Below are positions 12,705 through 15,938 of a DNA stretch of 15,938 nucleotides, one piece after another. Source of the DNA: RGIG7450 sp045648785 (GTDB taxonomy: Bacteria; Bacillota; Clostridia; RUG12999); NCBI GenBank assembly GCA_045648785.1, contig JAZROP010000001.1, positions 1 through 15,938 on the forward strand, written 5' to 3'. A program made the position numbers and the translations under genes. The number at the start of each line of letters is the position of its first letter. Position 1 is the stretch's first letter. The notes under the pieces are model-generated. The model saw nothing but the letters and a program-made list of their open reading frames with translations, made no database searches and was not told the DNA's origin.

Positions 12705-15338
12705 ATGGAAAAATATCAGGTCATTGACTGCGTTGAAAAGCTTGAAGAAGCTTTTGTACGCGTTAGAATAGCTCAGTCAGAATTTGCCACCTTTACTCAG
12801 GAGCAGGTGGATAAAATCTTTTTAGCTGCTGCATCAGCTGCAACAAAAGCAAGAATTTCTCTTGCAAAAATGGCGGTAGAAGAGACCGGAATGGGCGTTG
12901 TTGAGGATAAGGTTATTAAAAATAACTATGCTTCCGAATATATCTACAACGCATACAAAAACACAAAAACCTGCGGTGTTATTGAAGAGGATAAAGCGTT
13001 TGGTATTAAAAAAATTGCTGAACCTATTGGTGTTATAGCAGCTATTATCCCAACAACAAACCCTACATCAACCACAATATTTAAATGTCTTCTTGCTCTT
13101 AAGACAAGAAATGCAATTATCATTTCTCCCCATCCAAGAGCAAAGGGCTGCACAATAGCCGCTGCAAAACTCGTTCTTGAGGCTGCTGTAGCTGCGGGTG
13201 CTCCCGAAGGAATTATTGACTGGATTGACGTGCCCAGCCTCGAGCTGACAAACACTGTTATGAAAGAAGCTGACATTATTCTTGCTACCGGCGGCCCCGG
13301 AATGGTTAAAGCTGCTTACTCAAGCGGAAAACCGGCTGTCGGCGTTGGCGCAGGTAACACACCGGCAATTATTGATGACAGTGCGGACATTCTCCTCGCA
13401 GTTAACTCAATTATTCACTCCAAAACTTTTGACAACGGCATGATTTGTGCTTCTGAGCAGTCTGTTATAGTTTTGAAGGGTGTATATAATAAGGTAAAAG
13501 ACGAGTTTGCCCGCAGAGGTTGTTATTTCCTTAAAAAAGACGAAATTGAAAAGGTAAGAAAGACAATCATAATAAACGGTGCTCTCAACGCGAAAATTGT
13601 TGGTCAGACGGCGGCAAAAATTGCCGAACTTTCGGGTGTTAAAGTTCCAGAAGGCACAAAAATCCTTATTGGCGAGGTTGAATCTGCCCAACTTTCGGAA
13701 GAATTTGCTCACGAAAAACTGTCTCCCGTACTTGCAATGTACAAAGCAAAGGATTTTGAAGATGCACTCACAAAAGCCGAGCAGCTTGTAGCTGATGGCG
13801 GATATGGCCATACATCTTCCATCTATCTCAACGAAATTACAGAAACCGAAAAAGCTGCCGAATTTGCGGCTCGTATGAAAACCTGCCGAATTCTCGTTAA
13901 TACCCCCTCCTCACATGGCGGTATCGGTGACCTTTACAACTTCAAACTCGCTCCGTCACTCACTCTCGGCTGTGGTTCGTGGGGAGGCAACTCGGTTTCC
14001 GAAAATGTTGGCGTAAAACATCTTATTAATATTAAAACAGTTGCAGAAAGAAGGGAAAATATGCTTTGGTTCCGTGCACCTGAAAAGGTATATATCAAGA
14101 AAGGTTGCCTGCCCGTTGCATTAGACGAACTTAAAAATGTTCTGGGCAAGAAAAGAGCATTTATCGTTACAGATACTTTCCTTTATGAAAACGGATACAC
14201 AAAACCCATCACAGACAAGCTGGACAAAATGGGTATTGTTCACACCACATTCTTTGATGTTCAGCCTGATCCCACACTTTTAAATGCTAAAAACGGTGCC
14301 GCTCAGATGGCAGCATTTAAACCGGATACAATTATTGCACTTGGCGGCGGCTCTGCTATGGATGCAGCTAAGATTATGTGGGTAATGTATGAGCATCCTG
14401 AGGCTGACTTTATGGATATGGCAATGAGATTCATTGACATCAGAAAAAGAGTTTACACATTTCCCAAAATGGGTGAAAAAGCTTATTTCATTGCAGTTCC
14501 TACCTCTGCAGGTACAGGTTCTGAGGTTACTCCTTTTGCTGTTATTACAGATGAAAAAAGCGGTGTAAAATATCCCCTTGCCGACTACGAACTGCTCCCT
14601 GACATGGCAATTATTGATGCAGATTTTCACATGTCTGCTCCCAAAGGACTTACAGCTGCCTCTGGTATTGACGCGGTAACTCATGCAATCGAAGCTTACG
14701 CTGCAATGCTTGCAACAGATTATACAGACGGTCTTGCACTTAAATCCCTCAAAACCGTATTTGAATATCTTCCCAGAGCTTATGAAAACGGTCAGACAGA
14801 TGTAGAGGCAAGAGAAAAAATGGCTAATGCGGCTACAATGGCTGGTATGGCATTTGCAAACGCATTCCTCGGTGTGTGCCACTCCATGGCTCACAAGCTG
14901 GGTGCTTTCCACCATCTCCCCCACGGCGTTGCCAATGCTCTTATGATTGAAGAAGTTCTCCGCTTCAATGCGGCGGAAGCTCCTGCAAAAATGGGTACCT
15001 TCTCTCAGTATGACCATCCTCATACTCTTGCCCGTTATGCTGAAGTTGCTGATTATCTTGGAATTAAAGGTAAAAATGATACAGAAAAGTTCGAAGGTCT
15101 TATTAAAGCTATCAACGACCTGAAGAAAAAGGTTGGAATTAAAGACACAATCAAGGATTATGGCATTAACGAAAAAGATTTCCTTGAAAGACTTGATGAC
15201 ATGGTTGAACAGGCATTTGACGACCAGTGCACAGGTGCTAACCCGAGATATCCTCTTATGAGCGAAATTAAACAGATGTATCTTAACGCTTATTACGGCA
15301 AGCATTTCACAGAAAAAGAAATGCCAACAAAAGCATAA
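12705..15338 (+). CDS. adhE: Bifunctional acetaldehyde-CoA dehydrogenase / alcohol dehydrogenase AdhE
   Basis: AdhE reduces acetyl-CoA to acetaldehyde and then ethanol, oxidising two NADH per acetyl-CoA; it is the main ethanol-forming enzyme of many anaerobes and assembles into long helical spirosomes. The 877 residues hold an aldehyde dehydrogenase domain (about 1-440), a linker, and an iron-dependent alcohol dehydrogenase domain (about 455-870). The acylating catalytic cysteine is C248 in FDNGMICASEQS. The second domain has the nucleotide-binding GGGSAMDAAK (547-556) and iron ligands D656 and H660 (GIDAVTHAIEAY), H726 (CHSMAH) and H740 (HLPHG). These sit at a constant offset of +3 from the E. 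coli ligands. Both active sites look intact. The ATG is 5 nt after AGGAGGG, with its own strong promoter. A 341-residue antisense frame inside it is a shadow. Confidence 0.98.
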   Translation: MEKYQVIDCVEKLEEAFVRVRIAQSEFATFTQEQVDKIFLAAASAATKARISLAKMAVEETGMGVVEDKVIKNNYASEYIYNAYKNTKTCGVIEEDKAFGIKKIAEPIGVIAAIIPTTNPTSTTIFKCLLALKTRNAIIISPHPRAKGCTIAAAKLVLEAAVAAGAPEGIIDWIDVPSLELTNTVMKEADIILATGGPGMVKAAYSSGKPAVGVGAGNTPAIIDDSADILLAVNSIIHSKTFDNGMICASEQSVIVLKGVYNKVKDEFARRGCYFLKKDEIEKVRKTIIINGALNAKIVGQTAAKIAELSGVKVPEGTKILIGEVESAQLSEEFAHEKLSPVLAMYKAKDFEDALTKAEQLVADGGYGHTSSIYLNEITETEKAAEFAARMKTCRILVNTPSSHGGIGDLYNFKLAPSLTLGCGSWGGNSVSENVGVKHLINIKTVAERRENMLWFRAPEKVYIKKGCLPVALDELKNVLGKKRAFIVTDTFLYENGYTKPITDKLDKMGIVHTTFFDVQPDPTLLNAKNGAAQMAAFKPDTIIALGGGSAMDAAKIMWVMYEHPEADFMDMAMRFIDIRKRVYTFPKMGEKAYFIAVPTSAGTGSEVTPFAVITDEKSGVKYPLADYELLPDMAIIDADFHMSAPKGLTAASGIDAVTHAIEAYAAMLATDYTDGLALKSLKTVFEYLPRAYENGQTDVEAREKMANAATMAGMAFANAFLGVCHSMAHKLGAFHHLPHGVANALMIEEVLRFNAAEAPAKMGTFSQYDHPHTLARYAEVADYLGIKGKNDTEKFEGLIKAINDLKKKVGIKDTIKDYGINEKDFLERLDDMVEQAFDDQCTGANPRYPLMSEIKQMYLNAYYGKHFTEKEMPTKA

Positions 15339-15352
15339 GGAGGCAGGTTGAT

Positions 15353-15938
15353 ATGAATTTAAACAATTTAATTGCTACAAGAAAACACAAAAAGATTTAC
15401 CGTGACGGCGACCTTTGTATCAAGGTTTTTGACTCGGATTTTTCCAAAGCGGATGTTTTAAATGAAGCTTTAAATCTAGCAAGAATTGAAGAAACCGGTA
15501 TAAACACACCTAAAATCCACGAGGTTACCTGTATCGACGGACAGTGGGCGATTGTTTATGACTATATCGAAGGCAAAACCTTAGAGCAGCTCATGCAGGA
15601 AAACCCTAACAAGATTGATGAATATTTCGAACTGTTTGTTGATCTCCAGCTCGATGTTCATTCCAAAAAATGCCCGCTTTTAACAAAACTTAAAGACAAA
15701 ATGAACCGCAAAATCAGCGAAGCTGACCTGGATGCAACAACACGCTATGAGCTTCACACCCGTCTTGAGGGTATGCCCAAGCATAAAAAAGTTTGCCACG
15801 GCGACTTTACCCCTGGCAACATCGTTATAACTCCTGACGGCACGCCCTATATCTTAGACTGGTCCCACGCAACGCAGGGCAATGCATCTGCCGATGCTGC
15901 AAGAACTTATCTGCGTTACTGCCTCAGCGGCAAAGAAG
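15353..15938 (+). CDS. APH/choline-kinase-fold phosphotransferase, 3' end cut by window edge
   Basis: The 195 visible residues belong to the protein kinase-like family that includes aminoglycoside phosphotransferases, choline and homoserine kinases and fructosamine kinases; the substrate cannot be told from sequence. Seen in order are the ATP lysine in LCIKVF (K24), a helix glutamate (E38), a hinge-like IVYDYIEGKTLEQLM (67-81), the catalytic CHGDFTPGN (148-156, with D151 and N156) and the metal-binding aspartate in ILDWSHA (D169). The kinase core therefore looks active. The usual family end (often 250-300 residues) lies outside. The ribosome binding site AAGGAGG (15337-15343) overlaps the adhE stop region and the gap is only 14 nt, with no terminator, so it is likely co-transcribed with adhE. 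There is no reason here to call it a drug-resistance gene. Confidence 0.85.
   Translation, partial: MNLNNLIATRKHKKIYRDGDLCIKVFDSDFSKADVLNEALNLARIEETGINTPKIHEVTCIDGQWAIVYDYIEGKTLEQLMQENPNKIDEYFELFVDLQLDVHSKKCPLLTKLKDKMNRKISEADLDATTRYELHTRLEGMPKHKKVCHGDFTPGNIVITPDGTPYILDWSHATQGNASADAARTYLRYCLSGKE

Noticed and set aside
14280..15305. 341-residue open frame antisense to adhE
   Set aside because: It lies entirely opposite a highly conserved enzyme. The cysteine- and serine-rich residues with no domain are typical of a shadow frame created by codon bias, and it lacks a ribosome binding site.
15353..15938. Aminoglycoside resistance gene
   Set aside because: The fold is shared by many metabolic kinases. 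The location after adhE, native-looking codon use and lack of mobile elements give no support for a resistance role.
1..15938. CRISPR arrays, insertion sequences, tRNA or rRNA genes, phage or toxin-antitoxin modules
   Set aside because: I looked on both strands and found no regularly spaced repeats, transposase-like frames, terminal inverted repeats or tRNA-like sequences. The region is core chromosomal.

Overview
The window reads as chromosomal DNA of an anaerobic, fermentative Clostridia-type Firmicute. The reasons are near-perfect AGGAGG-type ribosome binding sites before almost every gene, a zinc-type S14, the ribosomal protein gene order of the S10/spc cluster, a two-domain AdhE, and moderate-to-low GC with AT-rich intergenic DNA. 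The species cannot be fixed from this sequence.

Layout. Positions 1-7030 (minus strand) hold 16 ribosomal protein genes in transcription order rpsJ, rplC, rplD, rplW, rplB, rpsS, rplV, rpsC, rplP, rpmC, rpsQ, rplN, rplX, rplE, rpsZ, rpsH (cut by the window edge). Gaps are short and three junctions are TAATG stop/start overlaps, so this is one tightly coupled transcript. A promoter at 7351-7379 starts it, followed by a leader of about 310 nt rich in hairpins. Unlike in many Firmicutes, no fusA/tuf genes lie directly upstream.

Divergently, on the plus strand, a promoter at 7448-7476 drives nif3-like, radC, lspA and an rluD-type pseudouridine synthase (7654-10481). The last three are joined by ATGA overlaps. 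The 170-nt leader of this operon is strongly structured; one long hairpin buries the nif3 ribosome binding site. The operon ends at a bidirectional terminator (10467-10493) shared with a convergent minus-strand CPA2-type cation/proton antiporter (10501-11811), which has its own extended -10 promoter.

Next comes a DeoR-family regulator (minus, 11884-12483) that keeps its ligand-sensing domain but has no DNA-binding domain and no usable start codon in frame: a broken gene, still preceded by a good promoter-like sequence. It is divergent to adhE (12705-15338), the bifunctional acetaldehyde-CoA/alcohol dehydrogenase that regenerates NAD+ in fermentation. adhE has a strong promoter and a pair of direct repeats upstream. 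A phosphotransferase of the APH/choline-kinase fold (15353 onward, cut by the window end) follows after 14 nt and is probably co-transcribed.

I see no clearly new multi-gene system. The most interesting items are the two structured leaders (rpsJ and nif3), the HTH-less DeoR remnant beside adhE, and the uncharacterised kinase coupled to adhE.
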